Shown here: in pieces, positions 52,321-60,695 of the stretch | Numbering within the stretch: the stretch's first letter is position 1 | Layout: each line of letters begins with the position of its first letter | Program-made: the position numbers and the translations under genes | Notes under the pieces: model-generated | What the model saw: only the letters and a program-made list of their open reading frames with translations | Databases searched by the model: none | Told to the model about the DNA's origin: nothing | Assembly: GCA_965268675.1 (NCBI GenBank) | Contig: OZ254179.1 | Span: forward strand, 1,240,001 to 1,304,000 | Reading direction: 5' to 3' | Source: AAA044-D11 sp009705075 | Lineage (GTDB): Bacteria; Actinomycetota; Actinomycetes; Nanopelagicales; Nanopelagicaceae | Length of the DNA: 64,000 bases

Positions 52321-53940
52321 TTAGAAATCCATATCCCCGCCGCCTTGTGGCATCGGCGCAGCTTTTGGCTCTGGCTTATCCGCAATAACAGCTTCAGTTG
52401 TTAGGAATAGTGCAGCGATTGATGCGGCATTTTGTAGCGCGGAGCGTGTGACCTTAACTGGATCAATAATTCCCGCTTTAATCATGTCAACATATTCGCC
52501 AGTTGCAGCATTTAAACCAGTACCCACTGGCTTGTTGCGAACTGCTTCAACAATAACGCCACCTTCAAGGCCAGCATTAACTGCAATCTGCTTTAGTGGT
52601 GCTTCGATTGCAACTTCAACAATTCTTGCGCCAGTTGCTTCATCGCCAGTCAACTTCAACTTTTCGAATGCAACTTTTGCTGCTTGTAGAAGTGCTACGC
52701 CGCCGCCAGCAACAATGCCCTCTTCGACTGCAGCTTTAGCATTTCGAACAGCATCTTCTATACGGTGCTTGCGCTCTTTAAGTTCAACTTCAGTAGCTGC
52801 GCCAGCCTTAATAACTGCAACGCCACCAGCAAGTTTTGCAAGGCGTTCTTGCAACTTCTCGCGGTCATAATCTGAATCTGACTTTTCGATTTCAGCACGA
52901 ATTTGGTTGACGCGACCCTTAATTTGCTCTGCATCACCAGCGCCTTCAACAATTGTGGTCTCTTCCTTAGCAACAACAACTTTGCGAGCGCGGCCAAGTA
53001 GATCCATGGTTGTGGCATCTAGCTTTAAGCCAACTTCTTCAGAGATAACAGTTGCGCCGGTAAGGATTGCAATATCTTGCAACATTGCCTTACGGCGGTC
53101 ACCGAATCCTGGCGCCTTAACAGCAACAGATTTAAATGTTCCGCGAATCTTGTTTACTACCAAAGTAGCAAGGGCTTCGCCTTCAACATCTTCCGCCAAA
53201 ATAACAAGAGTCTTACCTGATTGCATTACCTTCTCAAGAATTGGTAGCAAGTCTTTGATATTTGTGATCTTGGAATTAGCAATCAAGATATATGGATCTT
53301 CTAGAACTGCTTCCATGCGATCAGTATCTGTTGTGAAATAAGGTGAGATGTAACCCTTATCAAAACGCATACCTTCAGTAAGCTCTAGCTCTAATCCAAA
53401 TGTATTTGACTCTTCAACAGTGATAACGCCCTCTTTGCCGACCTTATCCATTGCTTCAGCAATCATTTCACCGATTGTTGTGTCAGCCGCAGAGATAGAT
53501 GCAGTAGCTGCAATCTGTTCCTTAGTCTTTACTGGATTAGACATAACAAGTAATTCAGCAGAAATTGCATCTACCGCTTTTTCAATTCCGCGCTTTAGCG
53601 CCATTGGATTTGAACCGGCAGCAACGTTACGCAGACCTTCGCGAACAAGTGCTTGCGCTAATACTGTTGCAGTAGTTGTTCCGTCACCAGCGACATCATC
53701 TGTCTTCTTAGCAACTTCCTTAACTAGCTCTGCGCCAATCTTCTCCCAAGGATCATCTAGTTCAATCTCTTTAGCGATTGAAACACCGTCGTTGGTAATT
53801 GTTGGTGCTCCCCATTTCTTCTCGAGGACAACATTTCGTCCACGGGGTCCAAGGGTGACCTTCACAGCATCTGCGAGTGCGTTCATTCCGCGCTCGAGAC
53901 CGCGACGGGCCTCTTCATTAAAAGCAATCATCTTTGCCAT
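52321..53940 (-). CDS. groL: 60 kDa chaperonin GroEL
   Basis: A 539-aa ATP-dependent protein-folding ring. Characteristic blocks are VTLGPRGRNVVLEKKWGAPTITNDGVSIAKEIEL, the ATP-binding VAGDGTTTATVLAQALV, AEDVEGEALATLVVNKIRGTF and AAVEEGIVAGGGVALLQA; the tail is GGGDMDF. No groES lies beside it, so this is the stand-alone copy typical of Actinobacteria. A CIRCE element lies 29 bp upstream, which predicts HrcA repression and heat induction. Confidence 0.97.
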   Translation of the reverse strand: MAKMIAFNEEARRGLERGMNALADAVKVTLGPRGRNVVLEKKWGAPTITNDGVSIAKEIELDDPWEKIGAELVKEVAKKTDDVAGDGTTTATVLAQALVREGLRNVAAGSNPMALKRGIEKAVDAISAELLVMSNPVKTKEQIAATASISAADTTIGEMIAEAMDKVGKEGVITVEESNTFGLELELTEGMRFDKGYISPYFTTDTDRMEAVLEDPYILIANSKITNIKDLLPILEKVMQSGKTLVILAEDVEGEALATLVVNKIRGTFKSVAVKAPGFGDRRKAMLQDIAILTGATVISEEVGLKLDATTMDLLGRARKVVVAKEETTIVEGAGDAEQIKGRVNQIRAEIEKSDSDYDREKLQERLAKLAGGVAVIKAGAATEVELKERKHRIEDAVRNAKAAVEEGIVAGGGVALLQAAKVAFEKLKLTGDEATGARIVEVAIEAPLKQIAVNAGLEGGVIVEAVRNKPVGTGLNAATGEYVDMIKAGIIDPVKVTRSALQNAASIAALFLTTEAVIADKPEPKAAPMPQGGGDMDF

Positions 53941-53968
53941 ATTTGTATCTCTCTCTAACCTTTAACGA

Positions 53969-53995
53969 TTATCACTCTAACCACCCGAGTGCTAA
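53969..53995. promoter_or_regulatory. CIRCE operator (HrcA site) upstream of groEL
   Basis: On the groEL strand the element reads TTAGCACTC, nine bases, GAGTGATAA. This is the CIRCE consensus (TTAGCACTC-N9-GAGTGCTAA) with one mismatch in the second arm. It is the binding site of the heat-shock repressor HrcA. The gene for HrcA is not in the window. Confidence 0.92.
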
Positions 53996-54132
53996 TGCCA
54001 AATCTAGAGCAGGCGCGAAGCCTCGGCAAATCGGGCTAGCTGTTTTTTGGACCTCACCGTTTGGCTTTGGGGCGTGCCCGCCAATGAGTAACTGTTTGTT
54101 GCGGCGCGAAGTGGTGGGTCGACCCAAAGCCC

Positions 54133-54399
54133 TTAAAGGGAGCGGGCGTTTGTGCGGGCTTCGCGCAGACGGCGAAGGCGCTTTACGAGCATTGGCGATG
54201 CGAGAAGGGCATCATCGCGATCGATCAGATTGTTTAGAAGTTGGTAATAAGCAGGTGGCGTCATATCGAAGAGCTCTTTGATTGCGCTCTCCTTAGCCCC
54301 GGCGTACTTCCACCATTGGCTTTCGAAATCCAAAATCTTGGTCTCTAGTTCGGTGAGAGATGCTGCTTGATTCTGCGCTGCAATCTCTAAGTTTTCCAT
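54133..54399 (-). CDS. DUF3263 family protein
   Basis: An 88-aa cytosolic protein. The actinobacterial DUF3263 pattern is clear: LTELETKILDFESQWWKYAGAKESAIKELFDMTPPAYYQLLNNLIDRDDALLASPMLVKRLRRLRE (quoted in sense, conserved WW, TPxxYYQxLN and DP/MLVKRLRR blocks). The family resembles a small HTH protein and may bind DNA. The function is unknown. 137 bp between it and the CIRCE element hold nothing recognisable. Confidence 0.9.
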   Translation of the reverse strand: MENLEIAAQNQAASLTELETKILDFESQWWKYAGAKESAIKELFDMTPPAYYQLLNNLIDRDDALLASPMLVKRLRRLREARTNARSL

Positions 54400-54452
54400 G
54401 CCGTAATCATACGAGAAGGTGGCGACATTTTCAGGGATTTGGCGCTTTTTAT

Positions 54453-56000
54453 TTAGCCCTTTGATTGGAATTCTGCATAATCTCGACGATTAGCACTTCG
54501 TACTAAATTCGAGAGCATCATAGGAAAAACCAGAACATGAAATGGTGAAACTGCAAACCAATACAACTGTCCACCTAAGCCTCTTGGCGAAAATGTTGCA
54601 TCTTGGGAAATTTTCCGAAGTTTAATTCCATCAACGGTTATCTCTTCAATTTTAAATTCCAACCAAGCTTTTCCAGGAAGAATCATTTCGGCATAAAGTT
54701 TTAGCAATACTCCGGGTTCTAAATTTTCAACTCGCCAGAAATCAAGACTGTCACCAATTCGAAGAGTGTCGGGACTACGGCGACCGCGCCGAAGTCCTAC
54801 GCCACCAAATGCCCGATCTACAACGCCACGTGCCCACCAAAGAAAATCTGCTCCGTACCAACCATTCTCGCCACCAATTCGTTCAATACTTTTCCATAAA
54901 CTCTCTTGAGTGGTTTCAACAATTTTCTCTCGGTGATCGCGATAAATAGTTTCACCGGCCCAAGCTGGATCACTCTGTGCTTTCTGCCAGGGCGCAGTTG
55001 GTTGCGTTGCATCTGACCAACGTGATTCAACTTGATTCTGTGTAGTTCTAGATAACGCTAATTCAATAGCGCGATCTACTTGTAACAACCCTTCGGGTGG
55101 CGGTGGAATAAGCCCGGCAATACTTTTATCTGGATCTGCAACAACTTCACTTATAAGTGAGTGGACTAGTGGTCTAGCAAGTGAAGTTGGAACCGGCGTT
55201 ACAAAACCAATCCATAAACTTGAGAGCGCAGGTGATAAGACAGGTACTTTGATAATCCAGCGACGACGTAGGCCAGAAATTTTGGCGAACATCTGCATCA
55301 TGTCGGCGTACGAGAGAACTGCAGGACCACCAATATCAAAGATTCCACTAACTGGTTTTTCAAGTGACGCAGCGCTTGATAAATACCAGAGCACATCTCG
55401 AATTGCGATTGGCTGGGTTCGATTTGAAACCCACTTCGGAGTTGTCATTATCGGTAATCGGTGAGTTAAGTGACGCAACATTTCAAATGATGCAGAGCCT
55501 GAACCGATAATAATTCCTGCGCGCATTTCAATCACTGGAACTTTGCCGCTTGCAAGTTGGTGACCAGTATTAGCGCGCGACTGTAGATGTTGGCTGATCT
55601 GTTTATCGTTTGCGATTCCACCTAAGTAAATGATCTGACTTACGCCAGCTTCCTCAGCCGCTCTTGCAAAATTGCGAGCCATTTCGGCTTCGAGTTCATC
55701 AAAATTTGAACCTAAGTTAATTGAATGGAGCAGATAGAAAGCGGTATGAATTCCAGTAAGTGCACTTCTTAGATCTTCAAACTCTGTGGCATTTCCTTGG
55801 GAGATTTCTACGCTATTTAACCAAGGCTGGCCAGAAATTTTATTTCTATCGCGTACTAAAACTCGAACGGCAAAATCTTGACTTAACAATTGTCGAACTA
55901 ATCTTCCGCCAACATAGCCTGATGCGCCCGTAACAAGGATTTTGCGACCAGGGGTCGGATTTTTGGCAGGTGTGTCCATGGGATTAACAGTAGACTTCAT
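54453..56000 (-). CDS. NmrA/SDR-DUF2867 fusion protein
   Basis: A 515-aa two-domain protein. Residues about 18-330 are an extended NAD(P)-binding epimerase-like domain (ILVTGASGYVGGRLVRQLL, AFYLLHSI, IYLGGI, EMRAGIIIGSGSASFEML). Residues about 350-510 are a DUF2867 domain (WYGADFLWWARGVVDRAFGGVGLRRGRR, FSPRGLGGQLYWFAVSPFH). Members are annotated as putative NAD(P)-binding or polyketide-cyclase-like proteins; the substrate is unknown. The start ATG 56000 is taken; ATG 55979 is a possible shorter start. It is divergent from the NDH-2 gene. Confidence 0.9.
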   Translation of the reverse strand: MKSTVNPMDTPAKNPTPGRKILVTGASGYVGGRLVRQLLSQDFAVRVLVRDRNKISGQPWLNSVEISQGNATEFEDLRSALTGIHTAFYLLHSINLGSNFDELEAEMARNFARAAEEAGVSQIIYLGGIANDKQISQHLQSRANTGHQLASGKVPVIEMRAGIIIGSGSASFEMLRHLTHRLPIMTTPKWVSNRTQPIAIRDVLWYLSSAASLEKPVSGIFDIGGPAVLSYADMMQMFAKISGLRRRWIIKVPVLSPALSSLWIGFVTPVPTSLARPLVHSLISEVVADPDKSIAGLIPPPPEGLLQVDRAIELALSRTTQNQVESRWSDATQPTAPWQKAQSDPAWAGETIYRDHREKIVETTQESLWKSIERIGGENGWYGADFLWWARGVVDRAFGGVGLRRGRRSPDTLRIGDSLDFWRVENLEPGVLLKLYAEMILPGKAWLEFKIEEITVDGIKLRKISQDATFSPRGLGGQLYWFAVSPFHVLVFPMMLSNLVRSANRRDYAEFQSKG

Positions 56001-56053
56001 CCTAAATTGTTGAAACTTGAAATTTATTAAATTGCGAAATGACAGAGGAAGCC

Positions 56054-57286
56054 ATGACTAAGTACCAGAAACCCCGAGTAGTAATTCTCGGTGGCGGCTT
56101 CGGTGGAATTGCCACCGCCCGAGCCTTGGGAAAGAGCGCGGATATAACGATTGTCGATCGACATAATTTTCAAACTTTCTTACCGCTCCTTTACCAAGTT
56201 TCAACTGCCGGCCTTGCTGCCGACCATGTTGCCTATCCAATTCGTGGGGCGATCCGCTCTTTCAATGGAAAATTTAGAATGGGCAGCCCAATCTCGGTTG
56301 ATCACAAAAATAAGACAGTGAAATTAGATAGCAGCGAAGTCTTGCCCTTTGATCACTTAGTAGTCGCTGTTGGTTCTGTTACGGCAGATTTTGGTACACC
56401 AGGTGTTGAAGAGTTTGCACTAGGCATGAAAACTATTCATGAAGCGCTCACAATTCGCGCAGAAGTAATGCGTCGCTTTGAAGATCTCTGCCGCTTTGAA
56501 GATGACACAAGATTTTCGATTGTGGTTGTTGGCGGTGGACCAACTGGCATTGAAATGGCCGGTGCGCTGGCAGAACTTGTACGTGGCCCGCTTATGAATG
56601 ACCAGAAACATGCTGCACTGCACATTGATGTCAAATTGCTCGAAGCTGGTCCAAGACTTCTTCCAAGTTTCTCGCCTTCAATTTCTGCAAAGGCCAAGAA
56701 ATCTCTCGAAGCGTTAGGAGTAATTGTCTCACTCAACACAGCAGTGAAATCGGTTAAGCACCGCGAGATTGAAATTAAAGATGGTTCATCAATTCCATCT
56801 GAAGTAACTATCTGGGCCGCCGGCGTTAAGGGTGCACCAGTAATTGAAAGCTTGTCACTTCCACTAGATGGAAACCGGTTAAGTGTTGACCCAACTCTTG
56901 CAGTCACAAATTATCCATATATTTGGGGTGTTGGTGATATCTCTGGATCAAAATCTAAAGATGGCCGCTTCCTTCCAATGGTTGCCCCAGTTGCAATGCA
57001 ACAAGGGCGCTTTGTTGCTGAACAAATTTTACGTAGTTCAAAAGGGCAAGAACTAAAGGTTTTTAAGTACCGAGACAAAGGGTCGATGGCAACAATTGGT
57101 CGCCATAAAGCTGTTGTTGAAGCGGGGCCAATTAAATTCTCTGGTTATCCAGCTTGGTCTGCCTGGCTCTTTTTGCACCTCTTCTATTTAATGGGTGGCC
57201 GAAATCGAATTGGAACTATCGCTGATTGGTGTTGGAACTATGTAACTTTCGATCGCGGAAATCGCCACATTATGGATTCGATGTAG
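56054..57286 (+). CDS. ndh: Type II NADH dehydrogenase
   Basis: About 410 aa; a single-subunit, non-proton-pumping NADH:quinone oxidoreductase on the inner face of the membrane. The FAD site is VVILGGGFGGIATARAL (about residues 8-24), the NADH site VVVGGGPTGIEMAGAL (about 155-170), WGVGDIS binds the flavin again, and APVAMQQG is family-typical. The C-terminal AWSAWLFLHLFYLMGGRNR is the membrane-binding helix of NDH-2. ATG 56054 has AGAGGA nearby; ATG 56039 is an alternative. It feeds the quinone pool used by cytochrome bd at the right edge. Confidence 0.93.
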   Translation: MTKYQKPRVVILGGGFGGIATARALGKSADITIVDRHNFQTFLPLLYQVSTAGLAADHVAYPIRGAIRSFNGKFRMGSPISVDHKNKTVKLDSSEVLPFDHLVVAVGSVTADFGTPGVEEFALGMKTIHEALTIRAEVMRRFEDLCRFEDDTRFSIVVVGGGPTGIEMAGALAELVRGPLMNDQKHAALHIDVKLLEAGPRLLPSFSPSISAKAKKSLEALGVIVSLNTAVKSVKHREIEIKDGSSIPSEVTIWAAGVKGAPVIESLSLPLDGNRLSVDPTLAVTNYPYIWGVGDISGSKSKDGRFLPMVAPVAMQQGRFVAEQILRSSKGQELKVFKYRDKGSMATIGRHKAVVEAGPIKFSGYPAWSAWLFLHLFYLMGGRNRIGTIADWCWNYVTFDRGNRHIMDSM

Positions 57287-57288
57287 AA

Positions 57289-58107
57289 ATGCTTAAGTTA
57301 AAGCGAGGTTACTTGGATCTTCGTGGCCATCAAGTTTGGTCGGCGCAGGGAAAAAGTTTCGGTAAGAAGAACGAATCGGTCTTATTAATGCACGGCGGTT
57401 TAAGTTCAACTGAAAGTTGGGATTACACGGTTATTCCAGCGGTCCAGCGCAAACACTCAATATTTGCATACGACCGAAGCGCACATGGCAGAACTGCAAG
57501 TCGGGAAGGTTTCTATCACTTTGATTTCCAAACTGATGAAGCAATTGCGTATATCGAAGATGTAATTAAAGGGCCAACACATTTAATTGGTTGGAGTGAT
57601 GGTGGAATTATTTCACTGATGGTCGCACTTAAAAGACCTGATCTCGTTAAATCAATTGTTGCAATCGGTACGAATTTTCATTATGACAGTGGGCTTACAT
57701 TAGTTGAAGAGGATCCAGAAATAGTTATCACTGAAGATGACGCTGCGAAATTCGCTCTCAGATCTCCAGACCCGGCCCAAATGCAGGAAATAATAATTCG
57801 GAAAGCTTATGAAGTTTGGAATTCGGAACCAACTATGACGACCACGCAACTTTCACGTATCAGCTGTCCGGTTCTCGTCCTAACCGGCGATGATGAACCA
57901 TTTTCAAACTACCACACAATTGAACTCTACGAAGCGATTCCAAATGCCCGCCTGGCAATAGTTCCCGGAACATCACATTTTGTTGTGAAAGAGAAAACTA
58001 AGTTGGTTCAGGCTTTGATTAAAGATTTCTACAAGAATTTAGATTTTCCAATTACTACTTGGCCAAGACTTCGCAAAGAGCAGACCGAGAAGTTAAAAGA
58101 GCAGTAA
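57289..58107 (+). CDS. Alpha/beta-hydrolase
   Basis: A 272-aa alpha/beta-hydrolase-fold protein. The oxyanion segment is LLMHGGLSSTESW, the nucleophile elbow GWSDGG (Ser, about residue 105), the acid Asp lies in LVLTGDDEPF, and the His in PGTSHFVV (about 228). The triad is complete. The substrate is unknown. ATG 57289 follows the ndh stop by two bases, so the genes are co-transcribed; a longer frame from 57226 lies within ndh. The last 15 bases overlap the convergent LuxR-type gene. Confidence 0.9.
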   Translation: MLKLKRGYLDLRGHQVWSAQGKSFGKKNESVLLMHGGLSSTESWDYTVIPAVQRKHSIFAYDRSAHGRTASREGFYHFDFQTDEAIAYIEDVIKGPTHLIGWSDGGIISLMVALKRPDLVKSIVAIGTNFHYDSGLTLVEEDPEIVITEDDAAKFALRSPDPAQMQEIIIRKAYEVWNSEPTMTTTQLSRISCPVLVLTGDDEPFSNYHTIELYEAIPNARLAIVPGTSHFVVKEKTKLVQALIKDFYKNLDFPITTWPRLRKEQTEKLKEQ

Positions 58108-60612
58108 CTCGCGCCCTTTTTCTACTGCGCTCTCTCTACTATCTGCACCTAGCTTCTTATAAACGCTCTTTAAATGCGTCTTAATGGTGTTATTAGAAAT
58201 ATGAAGATTTGAAGCAATTTGCGAAATCGGTAGGCCAGTAGAAAGGCGATTGAGAATTTCAATCTCGCGCTTTGTGAGTGGGTTCTCTAACTGGTCACTC
58301 TTATGATTCGAGTTTGCCATCCGATCTCTAAGGGTTTTTGAAATTTGTTCCATATAGACAGTCGGATGAGTAGATGCATATTTAAGTAGGAATTCATGAA
58401 AATCTGGCGACTGATTCAGCAACATTTGTTTAAAGCCATTGCTCATGACGATCACCATAGCTTTTGACATAAACTCTTCAGCTACTTGAGGCCTATCTAA
58501 ATTCACGTTAACCATGAGAATATTGAAAATTAGCTTCTCCCGTGGAGTTCTAGTAGGCAATGAAGCGATTGCCGCTTTCGCTTCTGCTCCACCTTTTCGC
58601 ATCTTTATTGCCGCTGCGATAATTGAAACTGTTGGACGGCTTGGAGTTCGATAAACAATTTCTGCCATTCGTTCAAAATCACGGAGAATAGCTCTAATTA
58701 TCAACTCATGTTCATCAACTACTCTAAATAAATCATAATGAAATCTAGGGATACTCAACTCTGCACTAATCTTACGGATTCGCTGAAGTCCTGCCGTAGG
58801 ACGCCCAAGTTGAGATTCAATTAACGCATGCTTTGCTTCGAGAGCTGCTTGCCATGCGCCCACATGAAACTTTCTTGCATCCATTACATAGCTCTCAATT
58901 AGAGCAATTGCTTCATTCTCTTCACCTGTCTCACGCAGTACTTCTGCCGCGCAATAAGCCATGTCGTAGGACAACCAAGCACCGGTTGCACCAACCTTCT
59001 TTGTCTCTTCCATTACATATCTGGCGAGATCAAGTGCGACCTGTAAGTGGCCTTCGGCAAGGGCGAACATGGCTTCAATTGCGGGCAGGTGAAGTGCGGA
59101 CTCCAATGGATTTGGAGGGGGCATAGTTTTAGATTCTTCGAAAATCTTGCCAAGTTCATCAAAATCTTCCATCAGGAATGCGGCATTAGCAGCTAAACGA
59201 AGTGAGAATAAAGATTTTGAAGATTTTTCAACACCATTATTCAATTCAATAACCTTAGTTAAGTTACCCAATCCAAGTGCATGCCTGCTCTCCAAAACCA
59301 ATAAATCACATTCAATCTTTCCGAAAATTCCAGCAGCTCTGGCTGATATCTCTAATCGCTTACTCTTTACAGATAATTCTTCTAGTGATCCAGTTGCCAT
59401 CGTCGTATACGCATCGATTAAATCTTCACCTAAATCGCCGATTTCTAAAAATTTGTTTATCAGCGCTTTATTTCTCTGAATTCCATTTGTATCTAAATCC
59501 CACAACAACCTACGGACAAATAGCCCAATAAGCTCCTTAGCCCGCTCAATTTCTCCAATTTCTTCAAGATGCAGAATGGCTTCTGGCAATTTATTTGTCT
59601 TGACTTTTACTTCTACCGAATTCAATCTTATTTCCTTGGCGTAGTTAGGATTACTTTTGAGTCTCTCCACTATCGCATTTCGGATAAATTCATTTATGTT
59701 GAAAACTTCTCCAGTATTTCCGATTTGCCGGACAAAAATTCCCTCATCAGCAAGTCTAAGAAACATCTGTACCTTATTACCGTTTTGAAGTATGAGGTTT
59801 GCTTGCTCCTTAGTCACGCTGCTGAAATAGGCTAGCGATTCTAGAATTTCGTAAACACCAGGATCCAAATTTTTTAAAGTAGCCTCAATCATCATCTGAC
59901 TATCCAGCAGATCTGCTTTTACGGATTGGCCAGATTTGCCGAGGGTCTTAATGGTCATAAGGACTCCGGCAGGCCAATTTTGAACCTTGGAAATTACTTC
60001 TTTGTGTTCCTCATAATCAACGCCATAGTTCGCGGCTAATATTTCAATCTCTTCGTCAGTAAACGCTAGATCTACTGGTTTTAACATATGAAATGAATCT
60101 ATTGAAATTGCTCGTGCATATGAGATTGTGGGCAAATTAATTCTTGTGGTTAAAGTCTTCAGATTAGCGGGTGCAAGCTCGGACCAAAGTTGAGTAAAAG
60201 TCTCATTTTCCTTATTTATATTGTGGGCGCCATCAGTTATAAAATTGACTGTAAAACCAATTGTTGCAATTTCGTTAGCAAATTCTTCAACTGCCTGTCT
60301 CGGATTGAATTCTTCGGTTCGATATTTTTCAATCCAAGGAGCAGCATCAGGTTTGAAACTTCTTAATGACGAGACACAATGGAAAACTAAATCCTTGAAT
60401 GAGTCTGTGAGGGCAGGTGTGTACCAAATTGTGCGATCTGGATGCATTGCAGCCCATTGCGCAGCCAAGATAGTTTTGCCAAATCCACTGGGTGCTATGG
60501 GAAATACGGCTAGAGGAGCGGGAGTTTCCAGCAAGTCCAGAAGTGATTTGCGCAGAATGAACTGTCGCGGAACCACCGGTGGGGTGATTCGAGATAACGA
60601 AACCCCTGGCAA
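58093..60612 (-). CDS. LAL-type LuxR family transcriptional regulator
   Basis: An 839-aa large ATP-binding regulator resembling MalT. The N-terminal P-loop is APSGFGKTILAAQW (about residues 41-54), with a weak Walker B (FITDGAH). A long middle region of helical TPR-like repeats follows, and the C-terminal 65 residues are a LuxR-type helix-turn-helix (LTKREIEILNRLSTGLPISQIASNLHIS...TIKTHLKSVYKKLGA). It should bind an inducer through the repeat region and DNA through the HTH. The start is TTG, without a good ribosome site. A TATAAT box ends three bases before it. Targets are unknown; the neighbouring GMC gene is a candidate. Confidence 0.9.
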   Translation of the reverse strand: MPGVSLSRITPPVVPRQFILRKSLLDLLETPAPLAVFPIAPSGFGKTILAAQWAAMHPDRTIWYTPALTDSFKDLVFHCVSSLRSFKPDAAPWIEKYRTEEFNPRQAVEEFANEIATIGFTVNFITDGAHNINKENETFTQLWSELAPANLKTLTTRINLPTISYARAISIDSFHMLKPVDLAFTDEEIEILAANYGVDYEEHKEVISKVQNWPAGVLMTIKTLGKSGQSVKADLLDSQMMIEATLKNLDPGVYEILESLAYFSSVTKEQANLILQNGNKVQMFLRLADEGIFVRQIGNTGEVFNINEFIRNAIVERLKSNPNYAKEIRLNSVEVKVKTNKLPEAILHLEEIGEIERAKELIGLFVRRLLWDLDTNGIQRNKALINKFLEIGDLGEDLIDAYTTMATGSLEELSVKSKRLEISARAAGIFGKIECDLLVLESRHALGLGNLTKVIELNNGVEKSSKSLFSLRLAANAAFLMEDFDELGKIFEESKTMPPPNPLESALHLPAIEAMFALAEGHLQVALDLARYVMEETKKVGATGAWLSYDMAYCAAEVLRETGEENEAIALIESYVMDARKFHVGAWQAALEAKHALIESQLGRPTAGLQRIRKISAELSIPRFHYDLFRVVDEHELIIRAILRDFERMAEIVYRTPSRPTVSIIAAAIKMRKGGAEAKAAIASLPTRTPREKLIFNILMVNVNLDRPQVAEEFMSKAMVIVMSNGFKQMLLNQSPDFHEFLLKYASTHPTVYMEQISKTLRDRMANSNHKSDQLENPLTKREIEILNRLSTGLPISQIASNLHISNNTIKTHLKSVYKKLGADSRESAVEKGRELLLF

Positions 60613-60619
60613 TAAATTA

Positions 60620-60665
60620 TAAATAAAATCACCCCCTGTAGGGAGAAATGGTTACATAGGGTGAT
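60620..60665 (-). terminator. Probable terminator between GMC and LAL genes
   Basis: On the minus strand ATCACCC (60665-60659) can pair with GGGTGAT (60634-60628) and is followed by a T-rich run. The stem is only 7 bp with a 24-nt loop, so it may instead be an operator. The loop carries a second small symmetry (CCC-TACA-GGG). Confidence 0.4.
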
Positions 60666-60695
60666 AGCTATTCCAAGAGTTTTTACTCGGAGCGG

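Noticed and set aside
53996..54132. Possible gene or RNA between CIRCE and DUF3263
   Set aside because: No frame, cloverleaf or terminator is visible; the GC-richer sequence is probably promoter and leader for groEL.
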